Shown in pieces: positions 1-6,660 of a stretch of DNA of 6,660 nt. Position numbers and translations under genes: made by a program. The notes below the pieces were generated by a model. The model was not told the origin of the DNA, searched no databases, and saw only the letters and a program-made list of their open reading frames with translations. The stretch comes from JAGQTE01 sp964648005 (lineage in GTDB: Bacteria > Actinomycetota > Acidimicrobiia > Acidimicrobiales > Acidimicrobilacustridaceae). Each line of letters opens with the position of its first letter. Position 1 is the stretch's first letter. The stretch is from NCBI GenBank assembly GCA_964648005.1, contig CAZYKR010000242.1, forward strand, positions 1-6,660. The letters are read 5' to 3'.

Positions 1-124
1 CGGAGCGTGGCAGGTCCATGAACAGCGCTGTGTGGGTGGCCAAGATGCGCGCCGTGCCCTCAGCGCGCTCGAGGTAGCGACCGGTCCAGTACAACGACTC
101 GGCGGCGCTCGACAGCAGCGTCAC
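1..124 (-). CDS. Alpha-E domain protein (DUF403), N-terminal fragment cut by the window edge
   Basis: Read on the minus strand from a GTG at 124-122, this frame stays open to the window edge and gives 41 residues starting VTLLSSAAESLYWTGRYLER. The segment SLYWTGRYLERAEGTAR matches the hallmark N-terminus of alpha-E proteins (Pfam PF04168, COG2307), whose usual form is SLYWLGRYLERAENTAR. The rest of this roughly 300-residue, all-helical protein lies outside the window. The GTG overlaps the TGA of the ATP-grasp gene in a GTGA junction, which implies translational coupling and one operon. Family knowledge: alpha-E genes travel with circularly permuted ATP-grasp genes and often with transglutaminase-like peptidases, and are predicted to act together in making or processing a peptide or amide linkage. 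The biochemical role is not established. The family call is firm; the exact start rests on the overlap and the match to the family N-terminus. Confidence 0.85.
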   Translation of the reverse strand, partial: MTLLSSAAESLYWTGRYLERAEGTARILATHTALFMDLPRS

Positions 125-1569
125 GGCAGCGCTCCGACCGTCGGGTCGACGATCCAGGTGTCCTTGCTGCCGCCGCCCTGGGAGCTGTTCACGACGAGTG
201 ACCCCTCCCGCAGCGCTACCCGGGTCAGGCCGCCTCGGGTGACGTAGGCGCGGTCACCCGACAGGACGAACGGCCGTAGGTCGAGGTGGCGTGGCTTCAG
301 CTGCCCCCCGCTGAGCGTCGGTGCCGTCGAGATGGCGAGCGTCGGCTGGGCGATGAAGTTCCGGGGGTCGGCCTCGATGCGGATGCGGTACTCGTCGAGC
401 TCCTCGGGGGTCGCCCGCGGCCCGATCAGGATGCCGTAGCCGCCGCTCTCGTTGGCGGGCTTCACCACGAGCTCGTGCAGGTGTGCCAGCACGTGGCTGC
501 GCTCGCCGGGGTCGATGCAGCGCCACGTCGGCACGTTGGGCAGCAGGATGTCCTCGCCCAGGTAGTAGCGCACGAGCTCCGGGACATAGCTGTAGATGAC
601 CTTGTCGTCGGCGACGCCCGCACCCGGGGCGTTGGCGATGGCGACGGTGCCTGCCCGCCACGCCCGCATCAGGCCGGGCACCCCGAGCATCGAGTCGGGA
701 CGGAACGCTTCGGGGTCGAGGAACAGGTCGTCGATGCGGCGGTAGATGACGTCGACGCGCTTGCGGCCGTCGATCGTGCGCATCCATACGACGTCGTCGT
801 CGTCGACCACCAGGTCGCTGCCCTCGGCGAGCGCAGCTCCCATCTGCTGGGCCAGGAAGGCGTGTTCGAAGTAGGCGCTGTTGTGCACCCCCGGCGTGAG
901 CACGACGAGCGCCGGTTCGATGCCCCGGCGCGGCGTGAGCGAGGCGAGCAGGTCGTAGAGGCGCGCCGGGTAGTCGTCGACGGGCTGGATGTCGAGGTCG
1001 CGGAACAGGTCGCCGAAGACCCGCTTGGTGATCTTGCGGTTCTCGAGCATGTACGACACGCCGGATGGCACGCGCAGGTTGTCCTCGAGCACGTAGATCG
1101 TCCCGTCGCCGTCGCGCACGAGGTCGCAGCCCGAGATGTGCGCCCAGACCCCCTGCGGTGGGCTGATGCCGCAGCACTCGGGTCGGAAGTTCGCCGAGTC
1201 GGCGAGCAGTTCGGCCGGAAGGACGCCGTCGGCGATGACCTTCTGCGCGCCGTAGAGGTCGTCGATGAACAGATTCAACGCCCGCATGCGCTGCAGCAGG
1301 CCGGCTTCGACGCGGTCCCACTCCTGCGTGGTGATCACCCGGGGCAGCACGTCGAGCGGCCAGGCACGGTCGAGGTTGGCGCCGTCCTGGTACACGGTGA
1401 AGGTGATGCCCATCGCCTGCACCGCCGCCTCCGCCGCACGCTGCCGTGCTCGGACGTCGGACACCGTCAGCGCCGCCAGATAGTCCGCCAGCGGACCGAG
1501 CTCGGGGCGCGGCGCACCGTCGCTGATGAGCTCGTCCCAGGTGGGGCTGCGGTAGGTGCTCCAGTCCAT
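121..1569 (-). CDS. Circularly permuted ATP-grasp protein (CP_ATPgrasp_2 / COG2308 family)
   Basis: The 482-residue protein is full length for this family and has no signal peptide or membrane segment, so it should be cytoplasmic. Landmarks are DGANLDRAWPLD (62-73) and a PRVITTQEW block (76-84); LEDNLRVPSGVSYMLENR (161-178), with acidic and basic residues typical of an ATP/Mg site; VVKPANESGGYGILIGP (368-384), the nucleotide-binding lysine and glycine loop; RHLDLRPFVL (427-436); and NSSQGGGSKDTWIV (461-474). These match the circularly permuted ATP-grasp group, in which the usual domain order is rotated. Family knowledge predicts ATP-dependent ligation of a carboxylate to an amine through an acyl-phosphate, probably on a peptide or peptide-like substrate; substrate and product are unknown. 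It is the first gene of a pair with the alpha-E gene, overlapping it by 4 bases. The ATG at 1569-1567 has no convincing Shine-Dalgarno, so the message may be leaderless or weakly initiated. It is divergent from glnK. Confidence 0.9.
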   Translation of the reverse strand: MDWSTYRSPTWDELISDGAPRPELGPLADYLAALTVSDVRARQRAAEAAVQAMGITFTVYQDGANLDRAWPLDVLPRVITTQEWDRVEAGLLQRMRALNLFIDDLYGAQKVIADGVLPAELLADSANFRPECCGISPPQGVWAHISGCDLVRDGDGTIYVLEDNLRVPSGVSYMLENRKITKRVFGDLFRDLDIQPVDDYPARLYDLLASLTPRRGIEPALVVLTPGVHNSAYFEHAFLAQQMGAALAEGSDLVVDDDDVVWMRTIDGRKRVDVIYRRIDDLFLDPEAFRPDSMLGVPGLMRAWRAGTVAIANAPGAGVADDKVIYSYVPELVRYYLGEDILLPNVPTWRCIDPGERSHVLAHLHELVVKPANESGGYGILIGPRATPEELDEYRIRIEADPRNFIAQPTLAISTAPTLSGGQLKPRHLDLRPFVLSGDRAYVTRGGLTRVALREGSLVVNSSQGGGSKDTWIVDPTVGALP

Positions 1570-1693
1570 GCGAGCAACAGATGTACCAGCCCTGACGGCG
1601 TGGCGCGAAGGCCACGGTGGGCGAGCTTCAGCGGGGCTGACACCGATCTGACGCCGCCGAGGTGCTGGCCGACACCCACGCTGACCTGGGGAC

Positions 1694-1775
1694 GAAACAC
1701 GTGGTTCATGGCTGGGTGACGGCTGCGAAACGGGTGCGCGCCGAACCGTTCACATTGCGGAAGCCAACGCGAAAT
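1694..1775 (+). promoter_or_regulatory. Putative GlnR-type operator: nitrogen-control motifs repeated at 11-bp phase
   Basis: Pentamers resembling the two GlnR half-sites (gTnAC and GaAAc, spaced by 6 bases) recur every 11 bases: GAAAC at 1694, TTCAT at 1705, GTGAC at 1716, GAAAC at 1727, TTCAC at 1749, GAAGC at 1760 and GAAAT at 1771. Only the in-phase slot at 1738 (GCGCC) does not fit. The core GTGAC-n6-GAAAC at 1716-1731 is an exact match to the published actinobacterial GlnR consensus, and TTCAC-n6-GAAGC at 1749-1764 is a near match. The 11-bp phase puts all sites on one face of the helix, as for tandem binding of an OmpR-family dimer. The site lies upstream of glnK-amtB, the classic GlnR target. 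The consensus is degenerate, the strict a/b alternation is broken, and no GlnR gene is visible here, so this remains a prediction. Confidence 0.45.
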
Positions 1776-1865
1776 CCGCCGTCCGTACGTTCAGCGAGCA
1801 GTCAGTTCCGGGCTCTTGCGGCGGCGATGCCGCTCACCCCGGCTCGAACCCCGCAAGGGACATCC

Positions 1866-1872
1866 AAGGAGG
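1866..1872 (+). promoter_or_regulatory. Ribosome binding site of glnK
   Basis: AAGGAGG, an almost full complement of the 16S rRNA 3' end, lies 4 bases before the ATG at 1877. It fixes the glnK start and suggests efficient translation. Confidence 0.85.
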
Positions 1873-1876
1873 AGCG

Positions 1877-2218
1877 ATGGTTCATCTGGTCACCGCGGTG
1901 ATCAAACCGCACAAGTTGGAGGAGGTGAAGGACGCGCTGTCAGCGATCGGCATCCAGGGCTTGACGATCACCGAGGTCAAGGGCCATGGCCGGCAGGGCG
2001 GACACACCGAGACCTATCGGGGGGCCGAGTACAAGATCGATCTGATCCCCAAGGTGAAGGTCGAGATCGTCTGCGACACGTCGGACGCCGACATGATCGC
2101 CGACACCATCGCCGCTGCGGCGAAGACCGGGAAGATCGGCGACGGGAAGATCTGGGTCAGCCCCGTCGACCGGCTGGTGCGGATCCGCACCGGCGAGCGC
2201 GACGCCGAGGCGGTGTGA
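1877..2218 (+). CDS. glnK: Nitrogen regulatory protein PII (GlnK)
   Basis: This cytoplasmic trimeric signal protein binds ATP/ADP and 2-oxoglutarate and, when nitrogen is sufficient, inserts its T-loops into the AmtB channel to close it. At 113 residues it has normal PII length. Visible elements are the beta-1 segment LVTAVIKPHKLEEVKDAL (4-21); the T-loop around GRQGGHTETYRGAEYK (38-53); the B-loop TGKIGDGKIWV (84-94), which binds nucleotide phosphate; and the C-loop RIRTGE (102-107). Tyr52 in YRGAEYK corresponds to the conserved Tyr51, shifted by one because of an extra N-terminal residue. Tyr51 is uridylylated in proteobacteria and adenylylated by GlnD in studied actinobacteria. The start is set by the strong AAGGAGG. 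amtB follows directly, which by the usual naming rule makes this GlnK rather than GlnB. No glnD is in the window. Confidence 0.95.
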   Translation: MVHLVTAVIKPHKLEEVKDALSAIGIQGLTITEVKGHGRQGGHTETYRGAEYKIDLIPKVKVEIVCDTSDADMIADTIAAAAKTGKIGDGKIWVSPVDRLVRIRTGERDAEAV

Positions 2219-2278
2219 CATGCGCCTTCCGAATCTGACCTCCCCCCTGGCCGCTCGCCGCGGCCCCGACAGCTCCCC

Positions 2279-2287
2279 AGGAGAAGG
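2279..2287 (+). promoter_or_regulatory. Ribosome binding site that favours the amtB start at 2289
   Basis: AGGAGAAGG lies just before the ATG at 2289. An upstream in-frame ATG at 2220, one base after the glnK stop, has only a GAGG (2207-2210) at 9 bases. The stronger site and a cleaner signal peptide favour 2289. Confidence 0.6.
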
Positions 2288-2288
2288 T

Positions 2289-3938
2289 ATGCACACCGAA
2301 CGGCACGGCGAGGGCTGCAACTGCCGCCGCCGGCTCCCCAAGAAGCGGCTCGCCGCCGCCGGCGTGCTCGCCGTCGGCGCCGTCATGATCAGCGGGGCCC
2401 AGGCCTATGCGCAGGAGGTCGAGTCGCCGGAGACGACGCTCGACACCGTCGCCACGTCGGTCACCACGCTGAGCCAGACGACCAACCTGCTGTGGATCGT
2501 CATCGGCGCCATGCTGGTGATCTTCATGCAGGCGGGCTTTGCGCTCGTCGAGACCGGGTTCTGCCGGGCGAAGCACGCGGCGCACGTGGTGAGCACCAAC
2601 TTCGCCATCTTCGGCCTCGGCTTCATCGGCTTCTTCCTCATCGGTTACCCACTGATGTTCGGCGGCTACACCTACGTGCTGCCCGGCTACGACTATGGCC
2701 TCGACACCGCGGCCGGCGGCGCCCTGATCGGCTCCGACAACTGGGTGTTCCTGTGGCAGGGCGGCTGGGCCGGCACCTGGTTCGACATGGCCAAGCCGGC
2801 GCTCGCCGGCGCGACAGCCGGGTTCTTCCTGTACATGGTCGCCTTCATGGACACCGTCGCCACCATCCCCACCGGGTCGATGGCGGAGCGCTGGAAGTGG
2901 AAGTCCTTCGTGCTCTGGGGCTTCTTCGCCGGTGCGCTCTACTACCCGATCTTCGGTGCCTGGACCTGGGGCGGCGGCTGGCTGGCCAAGCTCGGCAACT
3001 CGATGAGCTTCGGCAACGGCTACGTCGACTTCGCCGGCTCGGGCGTGGTGCACGCCGTCGGTGGTGTGGCGGCGCTCGCCGGCGCCATCGTGCTCGGCCC
3101 CCGCATCGGCAAGTTCGACAAGGACGGCAAGCCGCGGGCCCTGCCCGGCCACCACATCCCGATGGCCTTCCTCGGCACGTTCATCCTGCTGTTCGGCTGG
3201 TTCGGCTTCAACGCTGCGTCGACCTTCGCCAGCTCCGACCCGCAGTTCGCCGTGGTCGCCGTGAACACGGCCATCGCCGCGGCGTTCGGTGCCATCGCCT
3301 GCATGTTCTACGTGTGGGCCCGTACCGGGAAGCCGGACCCCGCCATGATGGCGAACGGCATGCTGGCCGGCCTCGTGGCCATCACCGCCCCCTGCGCCTT
3401 CGTGGACCCGTGGGCGGCGGCGGTCATCGGCATCATCGCCGGTGTGATCGTGGTCGAGTCGGTGTACTTCTGGGAGCGTCGGGCCAAGATCGACGACCCG
3501 GTCGGCGCCATCTCGGTGCACGGCGTGTGCGGCACCCTCGGCGTGCTGTTCGTCGGCATCTTCGCCAACGGCAAGTACGGCATCAACGCCGGCGGCGCCG
3601 GCATCGGCTGGAACGGCACGACCACCAGCGTCGACGCAGAGGGCAACGCAGCCGGCGTGACCGGCATCCTCTACGGCGGCAACGGCGGCGGGCAGTTCAT
3701 CTCCCAGCTGATCGGTGCGATCGTGCTGTGGACCGTGATCCTCGGCATCGCCTTCGCCTTCTTCAAGATCCAGAACGCCCTCACCAAGGGCGGGATCCGG
3801 TCGGACGCCGACGACGAGATCGCCGGCCTCGACCTGCCCGAGATGGGCATCCTCGCCTACCCGGAGTTCTCGGGCACCCACGAGAGCTTCAGCGATGCGA
3901 GCTACACCGGCTCCTCCAAGGAGAGCGTCGGCACCTGA
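2289..3938 (+). CDS. amtB: Ammonium transporter AmtB (Amt/Rh family)
   Basis: Trimeric inner-membrane channel that takes up ammonium and is gated by GlnK. The 549-residue product starts with a basic stretch (RRRLPKKR, 13-20), a hydrophobic core (21-38) and a likely signal-peptidase site near AYAQE (39-43). Eleven membrane segments follow, roughly 64-87, 101-122, 168-190, 205-226, 248-270, 290-312, 319-344, 353-371, 374-396, 405-426 and 467-493. Conserved residues align with E. coli AmtB: Phe186 (F107), Trp227 (W148), Asp247 in DFAGSGVVH (D160), pore His255 (H168), Phe307 and Ser311 in GFNAAS (F215, S219), and pore His411 in DDPVGAISVHGVCG (H318). The twin-histidine pore is therefore intact. 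About 8 extra residues separate Trp227 and Asp247, and an acidic cytoplasmic tail of about 55 residues (494-549) could contact GlnK. It sits 70 bases after glnK, most likely in the same operon. Starting at 2220 would add 23 residues. Confidence 0.95.
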   Translation: MHTERHGEGCNCRRRLPKKRLAAAGVLAVGAVMISGAQAYAQEVESPETTLDTVATSVTTLSQTTNLLWIVIGAMLVIFMQAGFALVETGFCRAKHAAHVVSTNFAIFGLGFIGFFLIGYPLMFGGYTYVLPGYDYGLDTAAGGALIGSDNWVFLWQGGWAGTWFDMAKPALAGATAGFFLYMVAFMDTVATIPTGSMAERWKWKSFVLWGFFAGALYYPIFGAWTWGGGWLAKLGNSMSFGNGYVDFAGSGVVHAVGGVAALAGAIVLGPRIGKFDKDGKPRALPGHHIPMAFLGTFILLFGWFGFNAASTFASSDPQFAVVAVNTAIAAAFGAIACMFYVWARTGKPDPAMMANGMLAGLVAITAPCAFVDPWAAAVIGIIAGVIVVESVYFWERRAKIDDPVGAISVHGVCGTLGVLFVGIFANGKYGINAGGAGIGWNGTTTSVDAEGNAAGVTGILYGGNGGGQFISQLIGAIVLWTVILGIAFAFFKIQNALTKGGIRSDADDEIAGLDLPEMGILAYPEFSGTHESFSDASYTGSSKESVGT

Positions 3939-3961
3939 CCGGGCCGACCAGAGTGTGACGG

Positions 3962-3996
3962 CTGCGGCCCGGTGGGTACCGCCCACCGGGCTGCAG
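3962..3996 (+). terminator. Hairpin after amtB, probable terminator of glnK-amtB
   Basis: Left arm 3962-3976 and right arm 3982-3996 pair over 15 bp (14 Watson-Crick plus one G-U) around a 5-base loop, TACCG. The hairpin starts 24 bases after the amtB stop. No U-rich tail follows, which is common in high-GC actinobacteria but leaves termination unproven. It lies 87 bases before the nhaA start, so it could instead reduce rather than abolish read-through into nhaA. Confidence 0.65.
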
Positions 3997-4011
3997 ACGC
4001 GTCAGGCTCAC

Positions 4012-4029
4012 CAACCGCAACCGCAACCG
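4012..4029 (+). repeat. Three tandem copies of CAACCG
   Basis: CAACCG occurs three times head to tail in the leader between the amtB hairpin and nhaA. It is short and may be simple slippage; no function is evident. Confidence 0.6.
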
Positions 4030-4071
4030 TTCATCCGTCGAGACCTGTTCGTCCCCACCCAGCACTGCGCC

Positions 4072-4076
4072 GAGGA
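4072..4076 (+). promoter_or_regulatory. Ribosome binding site that sets the GTG start of nhaA
   Basis: GAGGA lies 7 bases before the GTG at 4084. The more upstream ATG at 3895 lies inside amtB, would read through the hairpin, and would add 63 residues of low-complexity, unconserved sequence. Confidence 0.6.
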
Positions 4077-4083
4077 CCCGCCC

Positions 4084-5478
4084 GTGGAGCACGCCAAGCA
4101 CTGGAACCACACCTGGATCGGCAGCGATCGCCTGCTCGCCCGTGGGTTCGCCCGCCCGATCGCCCGCTTCTTGACGATCGAGGCGGCCGGCGGACTGCTG
4201 CTGCTCGCCGGAGCGCTCATCGCCGTGATCTGGGCCAACTCGCCGTGGGCGTCGTCCTATGAGGCCCTGTGGCACACCGAGGTCGGCATCGAGTTCGGCT
4301 CCTTCTCGCTCCAGATGGGGTTGCTCGAGTGGGTCAACGACGCCGCCATGGCGCTGTTCTTCTTCGTGGTCGGCATGGAGATCAAGCGCGAGATGGTCTC
4401 CGGCGAGCTGCGGGACCCACGGGCCGCCGCCTTGCCGGTCATCGCCGCGGTCGGCGGCATGCTCGTCCCCGCCGCCATCTACTTCTCGTTGAACCACGGC
4501 ACGGACGGCGCGTCGGGGTGGGGCATCCCGATGGCGACCGACATCGCTTTCGCCGTCGGCATCGTGTCGTTGATGGGCCGCAGGGTCCCGACCGGCCTCA
4601 AGCTGTTCCTGCTGACCCTGGCCGTCGCCGACGACCTCGGCGCCATCGGCGTCATCGCCTTTGCCTACAGCGACGGGTTGGCCTGGACCTGGCTCGCCGG
4701 CGCCATCGCCATCTTCGCCGGCGCCTACCTGCTGCGCCGGGCGCACGTGTGGTACCTGCCCGTGTATGTCGTGCTCGGCGCGATCGCCTGGTACTGCATG
4801 TTCCGTTCGGGGGTGCACGCCACGATCACCGGAGTCGTGTTCGGGTTCCTCACGCCGACCTCACCATTGCGGACGGACCTCGATGCCGAGGCGATCGCCG
4901 ACCGGCTCGAGAACCAACCCGAGCTCACGGCCGCTGACGTGCGCGCTGCCGCCTTCGAGATCCGCGAGGCGGTGCCGGTCAACGAGCGCATCACCGACGC
5001 GCTGCACCCGTGGACGAGCTATGTGATCGTCCCGATCTTCGCCCTGGCCAACGCCGGCGTTGCTCTGTCCGCCGATGCGCTGTCGGCGGCGTTCACCTCG
5101 ACGGTGACGCTCGGTGTGCTGCTCGGCCTCGTGGTCGGCAAGACGGTCGGCGTCACGGTGGCCGCATTGCTCGCCCGGGCGTCGGGCCTCGCCCGCTTCC
5201 CCGCCGGCATGAACCTGTGGTCGCTCGTCGGCATCGCCATGGCGGGTGGCATCGGCTTCACGGTGGCGATCTTCGTGACCGGCATCTCGTTGGACGCCCC
5301 CCTACTCCAGGAGGAGGCGAAGATCGGCATCTTCGCCGCCTCCTTCCTCGCCGCTGGCCTGTCGGCGATCGTGCTCAGTATCGCCCACAAGCGCGAGACG
5401 CCTGCCGAGTTGGCGGCCGACGTCGAGGCCGAGGCGGAGCTGTTCGAAGAAGTCTCGGACCGGCTCGTCGTGCCGTAA
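4084..5478 (+). CDS. nhaA: Na+/H+ antiporter NhaA
   Basis: Inner-membrane antiporter that exports Na+ (or Li+) in exchange for protons and helps set cytoplasmic pH and sodium. From the GTG at 4084 the product has 464 residues, longer than the 388 of E. coli NhaA. Key residues are present: Asp153 in ATDIAFA (E. coli D133), the ion-binding pair Asp183-Asp184 in ADDLGAI (D163, D164), Lys353 in VGKTVGV (K300), Glu99 in GMEIKRE (E78, pH response) and His245 in SGVHATITG (H225). The N-terminal RFLTIEAAGGLLLL aligns with the E. coli helix I start. Two additions account for the length: a charged loop of about 45 residues (261-305) before LHPW, roughly 30 longer than in E. coli, and an acidic tail rich in Glu and Asp (438-459). 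It follows amtB on the same strand after a hairpin and probably forms its own unit or a weak read-through extension. Confidence 0.93.
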   Translation: MEHAKHWNHTWIGSDRLLARGFARPIARFLTIEAAGGLLLLAGALIAVIWANSPWASSYEALWHTEVGIEFGSFSLQMGLLEWVNDAAMALFFFVVGMEIKREMVSGELRDPRAAALPVIAAVGGMLVPAAIYFSLNHGTDGASGWGIPMATDIAFAVGIVSLMGRRVPTGLKLFLLTLAVADDLGAIGVIAFAYSDGLAWTWLAGAIAIFAGAYLLRRAHVWYLPVYVVLGAIAWYCMFRSGVHATITGVVFGFLTPTSPLRTDLDAEAIADRLENQPELTAADVRAAAFEIREAVPVNERITDALHPWTSYVIVPIFALANAGVALSADALSAAFTSTVTLGVLLGLVVGKTVGVTVAALLARASGLARFPAGMNLWSLVGIAMAGGIGFTVAIFVTGISLDAPLLQEEAKIGIFAASFLAAGLSAIVLSIAHKRETPAELAADVEAEAELFEEVSDRLVVP

Positions 5479-5545
5479 GCGACAGGCGGTCCGACTCGAT
5501 CGGCGCCCGGGGGGATTCGGGCAGCGTTGCCTGCCGCCGGACGCG

Positions 5546-5578
5546 CACGGGCCCCGACCACGACGGTCGGGGCCCGTG
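5546..5578. terminator. Perfect 14-bp hairpin between convergent nhaA and hppA, probable bidirectional terminator
   Basis: Arms 5546-5559 and 5565-5578 are perfect reverse complements around the loop ACGAC. The hairpin lies 67 bases after the nhaA stop and 51 bases beyond the hppA stop. Symmetry and the convergent setting suit a terminator working on both strands. There is no clear T-run on either side. A second, weaker and bulged repeat lies closer to hppA (GCGTCC at 5583-5588 with GGACGC at 5613-5618). Confidence 0.75.
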
Positions 5579-5629
5579 GGGTGCGTCCACGCTGGGTTGG
5601 TCCGCGTGGGACGGACGCTCAGGTGTGGA

Positions 5630-6660
<1,031 letters not shown>

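Larger units (their letters stand above)
1570..1876. other. Divergent intergenic region between the ATP-grasp gene and glnK
   Basis: This 307-bp region separates two divergent transcription units and should carry both promoters. The glnK-proximal half contains the phased GlnR-like motifs (1694-1775) and a possible actinobacterial -10 hexamer TACGTT (1786-1791, TAnnnT pattern), about 85 bases before the glnK ATG, with no obvious -35 at normal spacing. The ATP-grasp-proximal half contains only a small inverted repeat, CGTGGC (1599-1604) and GCCACG (1611-1616). I see no convincing minus-strand promoter. Reading frames crossing the region are short or are antisense extensions of the ATP-grasp gene. 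Confidence 0.7.

Noticed and set aside
32..247. 71-codon plus-strand frame at the left edge
   Set aside because: Antisense to the alpha-E/ATP-grasp junction, with no ribosome binding site and no domain.
286..1719. Long plus-strand reading frame (477 codons) opposite the ATP-grasp gene
   Set aside because: It is a by-product of high-GC codon bias antisense to a well-conserved family protein; its translation is Val/Asp/Arg/His-rich with no recognisable domain.
1570..1876. Sigma-54 (-24/-12) promoter for glnK-amtB, as in proteobacteria
   Set aside because: The TTGC candidates (1755-1758 and 1816-1819) lack a GG at the required spacing upstream.
2220..2288. amtB start at the ATG one base after the glnK stop
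   Set aside because: Possible, with a GAGG 9 bases upstream, but the ATG at 2289 has a stronger Shine-Dalgarno and gives a conventional signal peptide. Not fully excluded.
2492..3958. 488-codon plus-strand frame overlapping amtB
   Set aside because: Out-of-frame shadow dominated by Arg, His and Gly; the amtB frame carries all the conserved channel residues.
2157..3986. 609-codon minus-strand frame across glnK and amtB
   Set aside because: Antisense shadow of two clearly conserved genes; the translation is low-complexity (Gly, Glu, Asp, His, Arg) without motifs.
3895..4083. Upstream extension of nhaA to the ATG inside amtB
   Set aside because: It would add 63 low-complexity residues with no match to the family and cross a hairpin; GTG 4084 has a ribosome binding site at good spacing.

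Overview
The window looks like a chromosomal segment of a high-GC actinobacterium. Protein styles (actinobacterial-type PII, long NhaA, K+-independent H+-pyrophosphatase, paired ATP-grasp/alpha-E genes) would suit Acidimicrobiia or a related deep actinobacterial lineage. That placement is inference from composition and protein character, with no database search behind it. No mobile element, CRISPR array, tRNA or rRNA was seen.

Layout. Left arm (1-1569, minus strand): a circularly permuted ATP-grasp protein followed by the first 41 codons of an alpha-E (DUF403) protein, joined by a 4-base GTGA overlap and cut by the window edge. A 307-bp divergent intergenic region (1570-1876) holds an 11-bp-phased series of GlnR-like sites. 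Centre (plus strand): glnK (PII) at 1877-2218, then amtB (ammonium channel) at 2289-3938, ending at a 15-bp hairpin. A short gap leads to nhaA (Na+/H+ antiporter, GTG start at 4084, to 5478). Right arm (minus strand): the C-terminal half of hppA, a membrane H+-pyrophosphatase, from 6660 to 5630. It converges on nhaA, with a perfect 14-bp inverted repeat between them that could end transcription from both sides.

How the genes fit together. GlnK and AmtB form the classic ammonium-sensing and uptake pair: GlnK reads 2-oxoglutarate and ATP/ADP and plugs the AmtB channel when nitrogen is plentiful. The phased GlnR-like motifs suggest induction of the pair under nitrogen limitation. NhaA spends the proton gradient to expel Na+, while HppA builds that gradient from pyrophosphate; their adjacency may be functional or chance. 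The ATP-grasp/alpha-E pair belongs to a widespread but biochemically little-characterised family predicted to make peptide or amide bonds, and is the least understood part of the window. No wholly new system is evident; the most notable points are the phased regulatory array and the ATP-grasp/alpha-E pair divergent from it.
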